The notes under the pieces are model-generated. The model was given only the letters and a program-made list of their open reading frames with translations, had not been told where the DNA came from and searched no databases. This document shows positions 16,187-24,885 of a DNA stretch of 64,000 nt, in pieces (position 1 is the stretch's first letter; each line of letters opens with the position of its first letter). The DNA lies in assembly GCA_964544475.1 (NCBI GenBank), contig CAZJBS010000011.1:1-64000 (forward strand). The letters are read 5' to 3'. The stretch is from CAZJBS01 sp964544475 (GTDB taxonomy: Bacteria; CLD3; SB21). Position numbers and translations under genes: made by a program.

Positions 16187-18436
16187 ATGATTAAGGATCA
16201 GGAAGCTCTGGAATACCACAAAATGGGGCGACGGGGAAAGATCGAAGTCATCCCGACCAAGCCGTGCTCGACGCAGCGCGATCTGTCACTGGCCTACAGC
16301 CCTGGCGTGGCGATACCGTGTCTGGCGATCGAAAAAAATCCCGACGATGCTTTTGAGTACACGTCACGCGGAAACCTTGTCGCGGTGGTGTCCAACGGAA
16401 CCGCGGTGCTCGGTTTGGGCGACATCGGCGCCCTGGCCGGCAAGCCGGTGATGGAAGGCAAAGGCGTTCTGTTCAAACGATTTGCCGATATCGATGTATT
16501 CGACATAGAACTGGACACCCACGACCAGGACGATATTGTCAAAGTGGTCAAACTGCTGGAGCCGACATTTGGCGGCATCAATCTTGAAGACATCAAGGCG
16601 CCGGAGTGTTTCTACATCGAAGAGAAACTCAAGTCCATCATGCAGATTCCCGTCTTTCATGACGACCAGCACGGTACCGCCATTATCTCAGGTGCGGCTC
16701 TGATGAATGCCTGCGAAATTGTCGGAAAGAAGATGGAGAAATTGCGTGTCGTGGTCAATGGCGCCGGCGCCTCGGGCATTGCGTGCGCCAATTTCTACAT
16801 CAGCCTTGGCGTGAAACGGGAAAACCTGATTCTGTGTGACACCAAAGGCGTGATCTACAAAGGCCGCAAAGAGGGGATGAACAAGTACAAAGAGGGGCTC
16901 GCCAACGACACCACGGCACGGACTCTGGCCGAGGCGCTCAACGGCGCGGATGTGTTTGCCGGCCTCTCCGTCGCCAACCAGGTCAGCAAAGACATGGTCA
17001 AATCCATGGCCGATAACCCCATTATCTTTGCCATGGCCAATCCGGATCCGGAGATCACGTATGAAGACGCCATGGCGGCACGATCGGATGTGATCATGGG
17101 TACGGGACGTTCGGACTATCCCAACCAGGTCAACAACGTGCTTGGATTCCCGTTTATTTTCCGTGGCGCCCTTGACGTCCGTGCCACCATGATCAACGAA
17201 GAGATGAAAAGGGCGGCGGCGTATGCGCTGGCCCAGTTGGCCAAGGAAGATGTGCCGGACTCGGTGGCCAAAGCGTACGGCAATGAGCGGCTGCACTTCG
17301 GACGCGAATACTTGATACCAAAGCCCTTTGATTATCGGGTGCTGATTTGGGAAGCCTCTGCCGTGGCCAAAGCCGCGATGGAAACCGGTGTCGCCAGGTT
17401 GACAATCGATATCGAGGAATACAAGGAACAACTCGAAAATCGCCTTGGCAAATCCCGCGAAGTCATGCGATCCATGATGAATCGAGCCAAACGTATTCCA
17501 AAGCGGGTCGTGTATCCGGAGGGCGCCAATGAAAAAGTCCTGCGGGCCGCTCAGATCGTTGTCGATGAGAAAATCGCCGAGCCCGTGCTGTTGGGCGATG
17601 AAAACCAGATCCGTGCCGTGGCCAAAGACCTGGATGTCGACATGAAAGGTGTCCACATTGTCAATCCGAAGACATCGAAACGATTGGAACCGTACGCCCA
17701 GGAATTCTACAAACTCCGCCAGCGAAAAGGTCTTGTTTGGGATGAGGCGTTGGAACAAATGAAAAACGCCACGCATTTTGGAGCCATGATGGTTCACATG
17801 GGTGACGCCGATGGACTGATTGCCGGGTTGACGCAGCATTATCCCGACACGTTGAGGCCGGCCCTCCACATCATCCAGGTTGACGAAAGGGTCACGAGTG
17901 TCTCCAGTGTCTTCATGCTGATCGTCAAGGAGAAGATCTATTTCTTCGCCGACACAACAGTCAATATCGAACCAACGGCGGAGGAACTCGCCGAAATCGC
18001 GATCATGAGCGCCGAAGTGGCCCGCCGGTTCAACGTCGATCCGCGCGTGGCCATGATCAACTTCTCAAATTTCGGAAGCGTCCGGCATCGCTCGGTTGAC
18101 AAGATCCGGGAGGCGCTGCAGATTGTGCGGCATCGTGAACCCGATCTCATGATTGACGGTGAAATGCAGGTGGATACGGCGCTGGCCCCGGAGATCATAC
18201 ATGATCATTATCCTTTCAGCCAACTCAAGGGCGGCGCCAATGTACTCATCTTCCCGGAATTGCAGTCTGCCAATGCGGCAATCAAGCTCATGCAACGTCT
18301 GGGCGGCGCGGATGCGATTGGGCCGATCCTGGTCGGTATGCGGCAGCCCGTTCATCTTCTTCAGAAGGGCTGTGAAGTCAAGGACATCGTGAATATGACT
18401 GCCATTGCCGTCGTGGAGGCGCAGGAAAAGAAATAA
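16187..18436 (+). CDS. maeB: MaeB, malic enzyme with phosphotransacetylase-like domain
   Basis: This is a 749-residue cytoplasmic enzyme that oxidatively decarboxylates malate to pyruvate, usually with NADP. The N-terminal catalytic part (about 1-420) shows YSPGVAIPC, HDDQHGTAI and the Rossmann motif VVNGAGASGIAC. The C-terminal part (about 425-749, RVVYPEGANEKVLRAAQIV) is the phosphotransacetylase-like domain that in known MaeB proteins is regulatory (acetyl-CoA). The length matches the family. It has a very strong Shine-Dalgarno (AGGAGGAGG) within a hairpin. ppdK follows after a terminator; together they interconvert malate, pyruvate and PEP. Confidence 0.95.
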   Translation: MIKDQEALEYHKMGRRGKIEVIPTKPCSTQRDLSLAYSPGVAIPCLAIEKNPDDAFEYTSRGNLVAVVSNGTAVLGLGDIGALAGKPVMEGKGVLFKRFADIDVFDIELDTHDQDDIVKVVKLLEPTFGGINLEDIKAPECFYIEEKLKSIMQIPVFHDDQHGTAIISGAALMNACEIVGKKMEKLRVVVNGAGASGIACANFYISLGVKRENLILCDTKGVIYKGRKEGMNKYKEGLANDTTARTLAEALNGADVFAGLSVANQVSKDMVKSMADNPIIFAMANPDPEITYEDAMAARSDVIMGTGRSDYPNQVNNVLGFPFIFRGALDVRATMINEEMKRAAAYALAQLAKEDVPDSVAKAYGNERLHFGREYLIPKPFDYRVLIWEASAVAKAAMETGVARLTIDIEEYKEQLENRLGKSREVMRSMMNRAKRIPKRVVYPEGANEKVLRAAQIVVDEKIAEPVLLGDENQIRAVAKDLDVDMKGVHIVNPKTSKRLEPYAQEFYKLRQRKGLVWDEALEQMKNATHFGAMMVHMGDADGLIAGLTQHYPDTLRPALHIIQVDERVTSVSSVFMLIVKEKIYFFADTTVNIEPTAEELAEIAIMSAEVARRFNVDPRVAMINFSNFGSVRHRSVDKIREALQIVRHREPDLMIDGEMQVDTALAPEIIHDHYPFSQLKGGANVLIFPELQSANAAIKLMQRLGGADAIGPILVGMRQPVHLLQKGCEVKDIVNMTAIAVVEAQEKK

Positions 18437-18464
18437 CGCGGGGTCACTTCGCCCCATGAAAACA

Positions 18465-18496
18465 AAAAAGCCTTCCGGATTTTCGGAAGGCTTTTT
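18465..18496 (+). terminator. Rho-independent terminator after maeB
   Basis: GCCTTCCG-N6-CGGAAGGC, flanked by an A-run on the left and followed by TTTTT. Confidence 0.93.
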
Positions 18497-18523
18497 CATT
18501 GGTGTCCGCGTCAGAAGAACGGA

Positions 18524-18537
18524 CTGATCAAAGTCAT
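18524..18537. promoter_or_regulatory. TGAY-N4-RTCA palindrome upstream of ppdK
   Basis: CTGATCAAAGTCAT lies 108 bp before the ppdK start and 28 bp after the maeB terminator, in the promoter region. It is the same site type as at 16031, 21818, 27091 and 33815. Confidence 0.5.
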
Positions 18538-18644
18538 AGTTTTCAAGGTATGAAATGCTTAATATCGTCCTATCTAACATCAATGAGCCATCACACGTTG
18601 ATACATCAGTTGGATCAAGAAATAACCCACAGCGGGAGAAAGAT

Positions 18645-21416
18645 ATGAAAAAGAGTGCATCGAAAAAAAAGAGCCGGGTCACAAAGCCTTCCAGGGTTTC
18701 CAAGTACGTCTACCACTTCGGCGGAGGTCATGCCGACGGTGAAGCGGACATGAAAAACCTGTTGGGTGGTAAAGGCGCCAACCTTGCCGAAATGGCGAAC
18801 ATCGGCTTGCCCGTGCCCCCCGGCTTCACGATCACCACCGAGGTCTGCTCGTACTACTATCGGCACAAGAACACCCACCCGGCCGGTCTGGATGCCCAGG
18901 TCATGAAGGCGATGGCATTTGTTGAAAAAGTCATGGGATCGCGATTTGGACAGCGTGACAACCCGCTGCTGGTGTCCGTGCGTTCCGGCGCCCGGCGATC
19001 CATGCCGGGCATGATGGAAACCGTGCTCAATGTCGGCCTCAACGATACAACATGCGAAGGATTCATCAAAAAAACCAACAACCCGCGTTTTGTATATGAT
19101 GCCTATCGGCGGTTGATCCAGATGTATTCGGACGTCGTGATGGAAAAAGCGCAGGGTGTGGAAGCCAGTGAAGGCATGGGCATCCGCCAGCAGTTGGAAC
19201 GCGAATTGGAAAAGCTGAAACATCGAAAGGGCGTTCAACAGGACACGGAGCTGTTTGCGGAAGACCTCAAACAATTGATCGAAATATACAAAATCAAGGT
19301 GAAGGAAGTGTTGGGTAAACCCTTCCCGGAAGACCCGGTCGAGCAGTTGTGGGGCGCGATCAATGCCGTTTTCAAGAGTTGGACCGGCAAACGCGCCGTG
19401 TCTTATCGCCGGATCGAAGGCATTCCAGACGAGTGGGGAACGGCCGTCAACGTGCAGGCCATGGTATTTGGAAACATGGGCGACTCCTCCGGTACCGGCG
19501 TGGCCTTTACGCGCAATCCGGCCACCGGCGAAAACGTTTTCTATGGCGAGTGGTTGTCCAATGCCCAGGGCGAAGATGTCGTGGCCGGCATCCGCACGCC
19601 GAATCCGATCAACGAGGCCGGGAAAACGGAACACTCAAAGCATCTGGTGTCGCTTGAGAAAGCCATGCCGAAGGCCTATAAGCAACTCCACGACATTCAA
19701 AGAAAACTTGAACGCCATTTCCGCGACATGCTCGACATCGAGTTCACCATCCAGGAAGACCGCCTGTGGATGTTGCAATGCCGTGTCGGAAAACGCAATG
19801 GCCCGGCCGCGGTGCGGATGGCTCTGGACATGTATCGCGAAAAGATCATCACGCGCGAAGAAGCCGTGATGCGTGTGACGCCCCATCAATTGGAGGAGTT
19901 GCTGCATCCGATCATCGATCCCAGCGTGGAAATGACCGTCAAGCCGGTGGCCAAGGGTCTGCCGGCGGGGCCGGGCGGCGCCGCCGGACAAATCGTCTTC
20001 AGCGCCGCCGATGCCGTGGCGTGGGCCAAAGAAGGCAAGAAGGTCATCCTGGTGCGCGAGGAAACCAACCCGGAAGACGTCGAAGGTATGAGGGCCGCCC
20101 AGGCCATTCTCACAGCCCGCGGCGGAATGACCAGCCATGCGGCGCTTGTCGCCCGCGGTTGGGGCAAATGCTGCATCGTCGGAGCCGGTGAACTCAACCT
20201 CAACTATGCAGCCCGGCACTTCTCCGTCAATGGACGCGAATTCAAGGAAGGGGAGTGGTTGACACTCAACGGTTCAGTCGGATATGTGTACGAAGGCGTT
20301 CTGCCGATGATCAAGGCGGCCGAAGACAACCCGGATTTTATCAAGTTCATGAAACTCTGCGATGAAGTGCGTTCTCTCAAAGTCCGCACCAATGCCGATA
20401 CGCCGGACGATGCGGCCAAAGCGCGCGCCTTTGGCGCCGAAGGCATCGGCCTCTTCCGCACCGAACACATGTTTTACGGCAAAGGGGCCGAAGAACCGCT
20501 TTTCCTGTTGCGCAAGATGATCGTGTCCAAAACAGAGGCCGAGCGCCGCGCCGCCCTGGATCAGCTGTTCCCATTCGTCAAGTCCGATATCAAAGGAACC
20601 CTGGAGGCCATGGATGGATACGCGGTGACCATTCGGACACTCGATCCGCCATTGCATGAATTTGTGCCGCACCGCCCGGAAGAGCGAAGCCGCCTCGCTG
20701 TGGCCCTGGGCGTCAATGCGGAGGAATTCAACAAACGCGCCGAAGGATTGCATGAGAATAATCCGATGATGGGGCATCGTGGGGTCCGGCTTGGCGTGAC
20801 GTATCCTGAAGTGACCGAAATGCAGATACGGGCCATATTCGAAGCGGCGGCGGAGCTAATCAAAGAAAACAAGAAACCATTTCCGGAAATCATGATTCCC
20901 GTACTCGCGGTGGACACGGAATTGAAGAATCAGAAAGCCCTCGTGGAAAAGGTCTATGGTGAAGTCCTTGCCAAATTCAACATGAAGAAAATCCCGCATC
21001 TGGTCGGAACCATGATTGAAATTCCGCGAGCCGCGATTACGGCCGACAAGATCGCGATGGAAGCCGAGTTCTTCTCTTTTGGGACCAATGATCTGACGCA
21101 GATGGGGTTTGGTTTCTCGCGTGACGATATCGGCGGATTCCTGCCGGAATACATCGAAAAGAAGTTATTGCCGGTGGATCCATTCCAGGTCATCGACCGG
21201 GAAGGTATCGGCTGGCTCATGCGTGTCGCCTGCGAACGCGGCCGGAGCGTGCGTAAGAACCTGAAGCTGGGCATTTGCGGAGAACATGGCGGGGAACCGC
21301 ATTCAGTGGAATTCTGCCACATGCTGGGGCTGGATTACGTCAGTTGTTCACCGTTCCGGGTGCCGATCGCGAGACTGGCGGCCGCCCAAGCCCAGATCAC
21401 GCATCCAAGAAAGTAG
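18645..21416 (+). CDS. ppdK: PpdK, pyruvate, phosphate dikinase
   Basis: This is a 923-residue enzyme interconverting pyruvate + ATP + phosphate and PEP + AMP + PPi. The N-terminal ATP-grasp domain has NLLGGKGANLAEM and VSVRSGARRSMPGMM. The swivelling phosphohistidine domain has His498 (GGMTSHAALVARG). The C-terminal PEP/pyruvate barrel ends GEHGGEPHSVEFCHMLG. The ATG at 18645 follows GGGAG; the frame is open to 18555 without a binding site. The reversible enzyme next to maeB and with ferredoxin oxidoreductases nearby suits gluconeogenic or reductive carbon flow. Confidence 0.96.
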   Translation: MKKSASKKKSRVTKPSRVSKYVYHFGGGHADGEADMKNLLGGKGANLAEMANIGLPVPPGFTITTEVCSYYYRHKNTHPAGLDAQVMKAMAFVEKVMGSRFGQRDNPLLVSVRSGARRSMPGMMETVLNVGLNDTTCEGFIKKTNNPRFVYDAYRRLIQMYSDVVMEKAQGVEASEGMGIRQQLERELEKLKHRKGVQQDTELFAEDLKQLIEIYKIKVKEVLGKPFPEDPVEQLWGAINAVFKSWTGKRAVSYRRIEGIPDEWGTAVNVQAMVFGNMGDSSGTGVAFTRNPATGENVFYGEWLSNAQGEDVVAGIRTPNPINEAGKTEHSKHLVSLEKAMPKAYKQLHDIQRKLERHFRDMLDIEFTIQEDRLWMLQCRVGKRNGPAAVRMALDMYREKIITREEAVMRVTPHQLEELLHPIIDPSVEMTVKPVAKGLPAGPGGAAGQIVFSAADAVAWAKEGKKVILVREETNPEDVEGMRAAQAILTARGGMTSHAALVARGWGKCCIVGAGELNLNYAARHFSVNGREFKEGEWLTLNGSVGYVYEGVLPMIKAAEDNPDFIKFMKLCDEVRSLKVRTNADTPDDAAKARAFGAEGIGLFRTEHMFYGKGAEEPLFLLRKMIVSKTEAERRAALDQLFPFVKSDIKGTLEAMDGYAVTIRTLDPPLHEFVPHRPEERSRLAVALGVNAEEFNKRAEGLHENNPMMGHRGVRLGVTYPEVTEMQIRAIFEAAAELIKENKKPFPEIMIPVLAVDTELKNQKALVEKVYGEVLAKFNMKKIPHLVGTMIEIPRAAITADKIAMEAEFFSFGTNDLTQMGFGFSRDDIGGFLPEYIEKKLLPVDPFQVIDREGIGWLMRVACERGRSVRKNLKLGICGEHGGEPHSVEFCHMLGLDYVSCSPFRVPIARLAAAQAQITHPRK

Positions 21417-21425
21417 CGAACAACG

Positions 21426-21458
21426 GAGCCTTTAGGGTTCTGCAAACCCTAAAGGCTC
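21426..21458 (+). terminator. perfect 14-bp hairpin after ppdK
   Basis: GAGCCTTTAGGGTT-CTGCA-AACCCTAAAGGCTC begins nine bases after the ppdK stop. It has no U-tract, so it may protect the mRNA 3' end, with the true terminator following at 21487. Confidence 0.6.
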
Positions 21459-21486
21459 TGAAGAGAACTTGTCCCTCCTTGTGATG

Positions 21487-21522
21487 AGGCCGTTTCGTGA
21501 GCTATTGCGAAGCGGCCTTTTT
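21487..21522 (+). terminator. Rho-independent terminator
   Basis: AGGCCGTTTCG-N10-CGAAGCGGCCT is an eleven-base stem with one wobble pair, followed by TTTTTC. It is the second hairpin after ppdK. Confidence 0.85.
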
Positions 21523-21771
21523 CATTCACAACTGAAGGTGAAGGAATTAAAAAAAAGTGCGCAACTGACGTTACGCACGATCCCTATGGATAGCTGGAAT
21601 GAGACCCCATCCATCCAGGGATCGGTCAAAAATCGGGCCACAATCTAAGTAAAATAAATTCCATAATTTATTCTTGATGCTGAGTGGTCCGGGTTCAAAA
21701 TATCTGATCTGTGCGTTCATTAGGTTTGATTCTTCTTTTCGGAGTTTGCTAAGTGATTAAAATATCATAAC

Positions 21772-21795
21772 TTCATCTGACAATTCATCTGACAA
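21772..21795. repeat. tandem 12-bp direct repeat TTCATCTGACAA x2
   Basis: Two exact, adjacent copies of TTCATCTGACAA lie 23 bp upstream of the CRP/FNR-like palindrome. The spacing of about one helical turn suits a cooperative activator site. Confidence 0.75.
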
Positions 21796-21817
21796 GCTGA
21801 CCACTCGTTACACAAAT

Positions 21818-21831
21818 ATGACAAATATCAT
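21818..21831. promoter_or_regulatory. TGAY-N4-RTCA palindrome before first cytochrome gene
   Basis: ATGACAAATATCAT lies 156 bp before the start at 21987. It differs at one position from the site upstream of the ferredoxin oxidoreductase (33815). Confidence 0.5.
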
Positions 21832-21986
21832 TTTATTTCATGCGAATGTCCTTTATTTTGGGTTGTGGTTGTAATAATATGGTAATGATCAAGTACAGTT
21901 CCTGTCACACGCGAAGTGAGAAAAGAAAACAAGACCCCATGACTAACAACAGTCCCAACCCCATAACCAGCAGCAGAGGAGATGTT

Positions 21987-23309
21987 ATGAGAAATCTGCT
22001 AAGATTTGCGGCCGTGATGATTTTGCCCGTCACGGTTTTCGTCATGATGAGTTGCGAAGGCCCGAGAGGACCCGCCGGAAAAGATGGCCAGGATGGCCAG
22101 GATGGCGTGGATGCCAATGAAACTTGCAAGACCTGCCACAGTGCTACGGATGTTGATCGCATATCGGTGGAATTCCAGTTTTCGAAACACCACTATGGCG
22201 AAGTCGCTTTTGAAGAAGCCGGAAGCACAGGCTGTACGCCGTGCCATACACAACAGGCCTTCTTGTATGTTGTAGAAAACAACATACCGTCCACCTTCCA
22301 GACAACCAATAGTGGTGTCTCTTGGTTCAACAGTTATGCCTCTATTCCGTCTCAGACACTGGGTGAAATCGGTTGCGCGACCTGTCACAATCAGTTGCAC
22401 ACAACCTATGGACGTGGCGACACGGTCCTGACCACGACGGCCGCCGTTTCGATGACGATGTGGGGCGGTGCAAAGTCGATCAACCTGACCCAGGATGGTG
22501 GACGTTCGAATCTCTGCGCCAAGTGCCACCAGCCGCGTCCTCTGACCGCCTCTTTGTCCGGCGGATATGTAGTGAAATATGATTCCCTGAGAGACTCCCC
22601 GAATCTGCCGTTCTACGATTCAACACGCGCCGCGACGACGAATTACCTGCGTCCCAGCTATCGGACCCATGTTCATTATGGCACGGTGTCCGCGGTGTTT
22701 GCGGGCGAGGGCGGTATTGAATTTCCTGGAACGTTGGCTTATGACAATTCGGCCCACACGACGCTTGCCTCCTGTCAGGATTGCCATATGGCGGAAGTCT
22801 ATGGAGTGGCTGGCGGTCATACGTTTAATGTCAAGGGCAATTTCAACGGTTGCAATGCTTCGGGTTGCCATACCGGTGTGAGTTCCTCGAATTCGACGTT
22901 CTGGACCGGACCAAGGAATGAGATCAAGGGACTCTTGAATGCACTCGCAGACAGCCTTAATAATCTTGGTCACGGCATGAAGATTCTGCACTCAAATGCC
23001 GATGCCGAGAGCAACCTGTGGGCCGGCTTGACGACTGGCAACTATGACGGTTATCTTGATATTTACGATCCTTCCACGAATCCGAGTGGTGCGTGGCAGA
23101 ATCCGACCGTCAGCGGATCTTGGACGACTGCCCAGAAGTCTGAGAACTATGCCAAGCCGCAGTTCCCATCCCTCAAGAACGGCCACATGGGCGCCATGAT
23201 CAACTTCCAGTTTGCATTGAGAGAGTACAGCCTTGGGATTCACAATACAAAGTATGTGAAGGCCCTTCTGACGAACTCAATTGCTGTGGTTGACGCGGCG
23301 AATAACTAG
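21987..23309 (+). CDS. hexaheme cytochrome c lipoprotein
   Basis: This is a 440-residue protein. The ATG at 21987 follows AGAGGAG. Lipoprotein signal peptide with lipobox VMMSC, then a short collagen-like stub (GPRGPAGKDGQDGQDG), common in surface cytochromes. It has five CxxCH motifs (CKTCH, CTPCH, CATCH, CAKCH, CQDCH) and one CxxxxCH (CNASGCH), so about six covalent hemes. The C-terminal 100 residues are heme-free and aromatic. An outer-membrane or surface location is inferred. It is the first gene of the cytochrome block; a terminator follows, so it is its own transcription unit. Confidence 0.85.
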   Translation: MRNLLRFAAVMILPVTVFVMMSCEGPRGPAGKDGQDGQDGVDANETCKTCHSATDVDRISVEFQFSKHHYGEVAFEEAGSTGCTPCHTQQAFLYVVENNIPSTFQTTNSGVSWFNSYASIPSQTLGEIGCATCHNQLHTTYGRGDTVLTTTAAVSMTMWGGAKSINLTQDGGRSNLCAKCHQPRPLTASLSGGYVVKYDSLRDSPNLPFYDSTRAATTNYLRPSYRTHVHYGTVSAVFAGEGGIEFPGTLAYDNSAHTTLASCQDCHMAEVYGVAGGHTFNVKGNFNGCNASGCHTGVSSSNSTFWTGPRNEIKGLLNALADSLNNLGHGMKILHSNADAESNLWAGLTTGNYDGYLDIYDPSTNPSGAWQNPTVSGSWTTAQKSENYAKPQFPSLKNGHMGAMINFQFALREYSLGIHNTKYVKALLTNSIAVVDAANN

Positions 23310-23335
23310 GAATAGTCAGTTAGGTTTTGCCTGAG

Positions 23336-23370
23336 AAAAAGGCTTTAGCATACGTGTTAAAGCCTTTTTC
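23336..23370 (+). terminator. Rho-independent terminator
   Basis: AAAAAGGCTTTA-N8-9-TAAAGCCTTTTT is a twelve-base stem whose 3' arm runs into a T-rich tail. It ends the hexaheme lipoprotein gene. Confidence 0.9.
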
Positions 23371-23406
23371 TTAATTTTTAAGTAAGGTCCTGCTCTTGGA
23401 GAGTAT

Positions 23407-23436
23407 GCACCATGCCCGGGTGGCAGGTGCTTTTTT
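23407..23436 (+). terminator. second terminator-like hairpin
   Basis: GCACC-A-TGCC-CGGGT-GGCA-GGTGC is a nine-pair stem with one bulge, followed by TTTTTT. It is either a tandem terminator or an attenuator for the barrel gene 80 bp downstream. Confidence 0.65.
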
Positions 23437-23517
23437 AGCGTCAGAACAAAATTATTGCAACTAAGATTGTTAACTCTGAAATTACCTGAAAGATACACCT
23501 GAAAAGGGACATAGGTA

Positions 23518-24870
23518 ATGAGACCTACAAAGATTCTCCTCTCCGGCTTGATGTGTTGTCTGTGGGTGTCCCTGTCGCACGCCCAAACGTTCAATGCCCG
23601 GTTCTCAACGTCGGTCTATAGCTGGGAAAACCAGTTTGTGGACTCGGCAAAATCATCGGCGACGAGCATGCGGGCCTACCAGTCGGCATCCGTCACGTTG
23701 AGCGATGCATGGTTGCCCAATCTGTCGTTCCACACGTACGTTCGGGCGTGGCATGATTTCTCAGCCAAAACCGAACAAAACCCGGACTACCGATTTTATT
23801 CGTTGTACGCCTCCTGGCACAACAGCGAAAAATCCGGTTACCGGGTGGACGCCAAGGTTGGACGCCAACAAATTCTTGCCGGCTTGCGCAGCCCGACCGT
23901 GGACGGCCTTCGCGTCGACTACGCACGGGGACAGGATTTCGCAGTCATGGGATATTTTGGCGCTCTGGCGCCGGCGGACGGCGGACTTGAAACACTGAAA
24001 CCCTACCAGCGGCGCGCGTTTGGCGGCAAGATATCCACGTCGAGATTCTGGAAGACCAATGCCAGCGTGACCTATTTTGACAAAAGCCGTGAAACCGCCA
24101 GTTATTACCGTGAAAATATCATCCAGCAGGACAACCTGGTCTATCGGTCGAAAATCAAAGAGCGATTCATCGGCTTCGATGTGAACCGGATGTTCGTGAA
24201 AAAAATCAATTGGTTTGCCCACGCCGAATACAATGCCCTCGAGAAACAACTGCAGACGGTATCCTCCGACATTCAGTATCGTCCCAACAACGATTGGTTT
24301 CTGGCCGTCGAAGGCGTGAGCCGCAAACCGAACTTGATCTACAATAGCTTCTTTACGGCATTTGACGATCTGAAGGACAACCAGGAGGTGTGGTTCCGGG
24401 CCCGCTACCGGATCAACAGCCTTTGGTCGGTCAACACCGATTTGGCAAACGTTTTCTATTCCGGCAAGGATGCCCAGCGCATGAGCCTCGGCGTCGGTTT
24501 CTGCCGGACCAGTCTGACCTATATGAGAAGGTCGGGTTATGGCGGGACCATGAATGCCGTGTCGTTGGCTTCGACCCACGCGCTGACTCGCAAGCTGAAT
24601 GCGTATGGATCCGCATCCTATGTCATGTACAAACTGGATGATTTCAACATCACCGATTCCTTGTCCGTCCAGTACGTCGCCCAGGACAAGACCAACACAA
24701 GCCTGACGGCGGTTGGACGTCTGTCGTACGAAGTGCTCCGGTCGTTCAATGTGGATGCAGAAATGCAGTTCCTGTCCCAGAACATCAAATCGTCCATGCT
24801 GTATGCGGGCAATAAGTACGATGCCCGGTTTTTCCTTCGAGCCAATTACTGGATGTTTTCCAAACTCTAA
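23518..24870 (+). CDS. outer-membrane beta-barrel protein of the cytochrome block
   Basis: This is a 450-residue protein with a signal peptide ending LSHA before QTF and no CxxCH motif. The mature sequence alternates aromatic/hydrophobic and polar residues throughout (NARFSTSVYSWENQF, FYSLYASWHN, WFRARYRINSLWSVNTDLANVFY, FLRANYWMFSKL), as expected for a barrel of perhaps 16-20 strands. Its place directly before the dodecaheme gene (15 bp) suggests a porin-like sheath that lets a cytochrome cross the outer membrane. I see no sequence resemblance to MtrB, so this rests on context. Confidence 0.75.
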   Translation: MRPTKILLSGLMCCLWVSLSHAQTFNARFSTSVYSWENQFVDSAKSSATSMRAYQSASVTLSDAWLPNLSFHTYVRAWHDFSAKTEQNPDYRFYSLYASWHNSEKSGYRVDAKVGRQQILAGLRSPTVDGLRVDYARGQDFAVMGYFGALAPADGGLETLKPYQRRAFGGKISTSRFWKTNASVTYFDKSRETASYYRENIIQQDNLVYRSKIKERFIGFDVNRMFVKKINWFAHAEYNALEKQLQTVSSDIQYRPNNDWFLAVEGVSRKPNLIYNSFFTAFDDLKDNQEVWFRARYRINSLWSVNTDLANVFYSGKDAQRMSLGVGFCRTSLTYMRRSGYGGTMNAVSLASTHALTRKLNAYGSASYVMYKLDDFNITDSLSVQYVAQDKTNTSLTAVGRLSYEVLRSFNVDAEMQFLSQNIKSSMLYAGNKYDARFFLRANYWMFSKL

Positions 24871-24885
24871 CGGTTGAATCATACG

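Larger units (their letters stand above)
21523..21986. other. AT-rich regulatory region before the cytochrome block
   Basis: This is about 460 bp without a gene. It holds a hairpin GTGCG-C-AAC-TGAC-GTT-A-CGCAC (about 21558-21579), a tandem 12-bp repeat (21772-21795), a CRP/FNR-like palindrome (21818-21831) and the leader of the first cytochrome lipoprotein. No tRNA or small protein gene was found. Confidence 0.6.

Noticed and set aside
16688..17869. 393-codon open frame antisense to maeB
   Set aside because: Shadow of a conserved coding strand; no ribosome binding site and no recognisable domain.
18615..19634. 339-codon frame antisense to ppdK
   Set aside because: The opposite strand is a clear PPDK coding sequence with catalytic motifs.
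21680..21710. tRNA-like GGTTCAAAAT segment
   Set aside because: No acceptor, D- or anticodon stems can be built around it.
23371..23440. riboswitch upstream of the barrel gene
   Set aside because: Only one stem with a U-tract is present; no conserved aptamer core could be recognised, so a tandem terminator is simpler.
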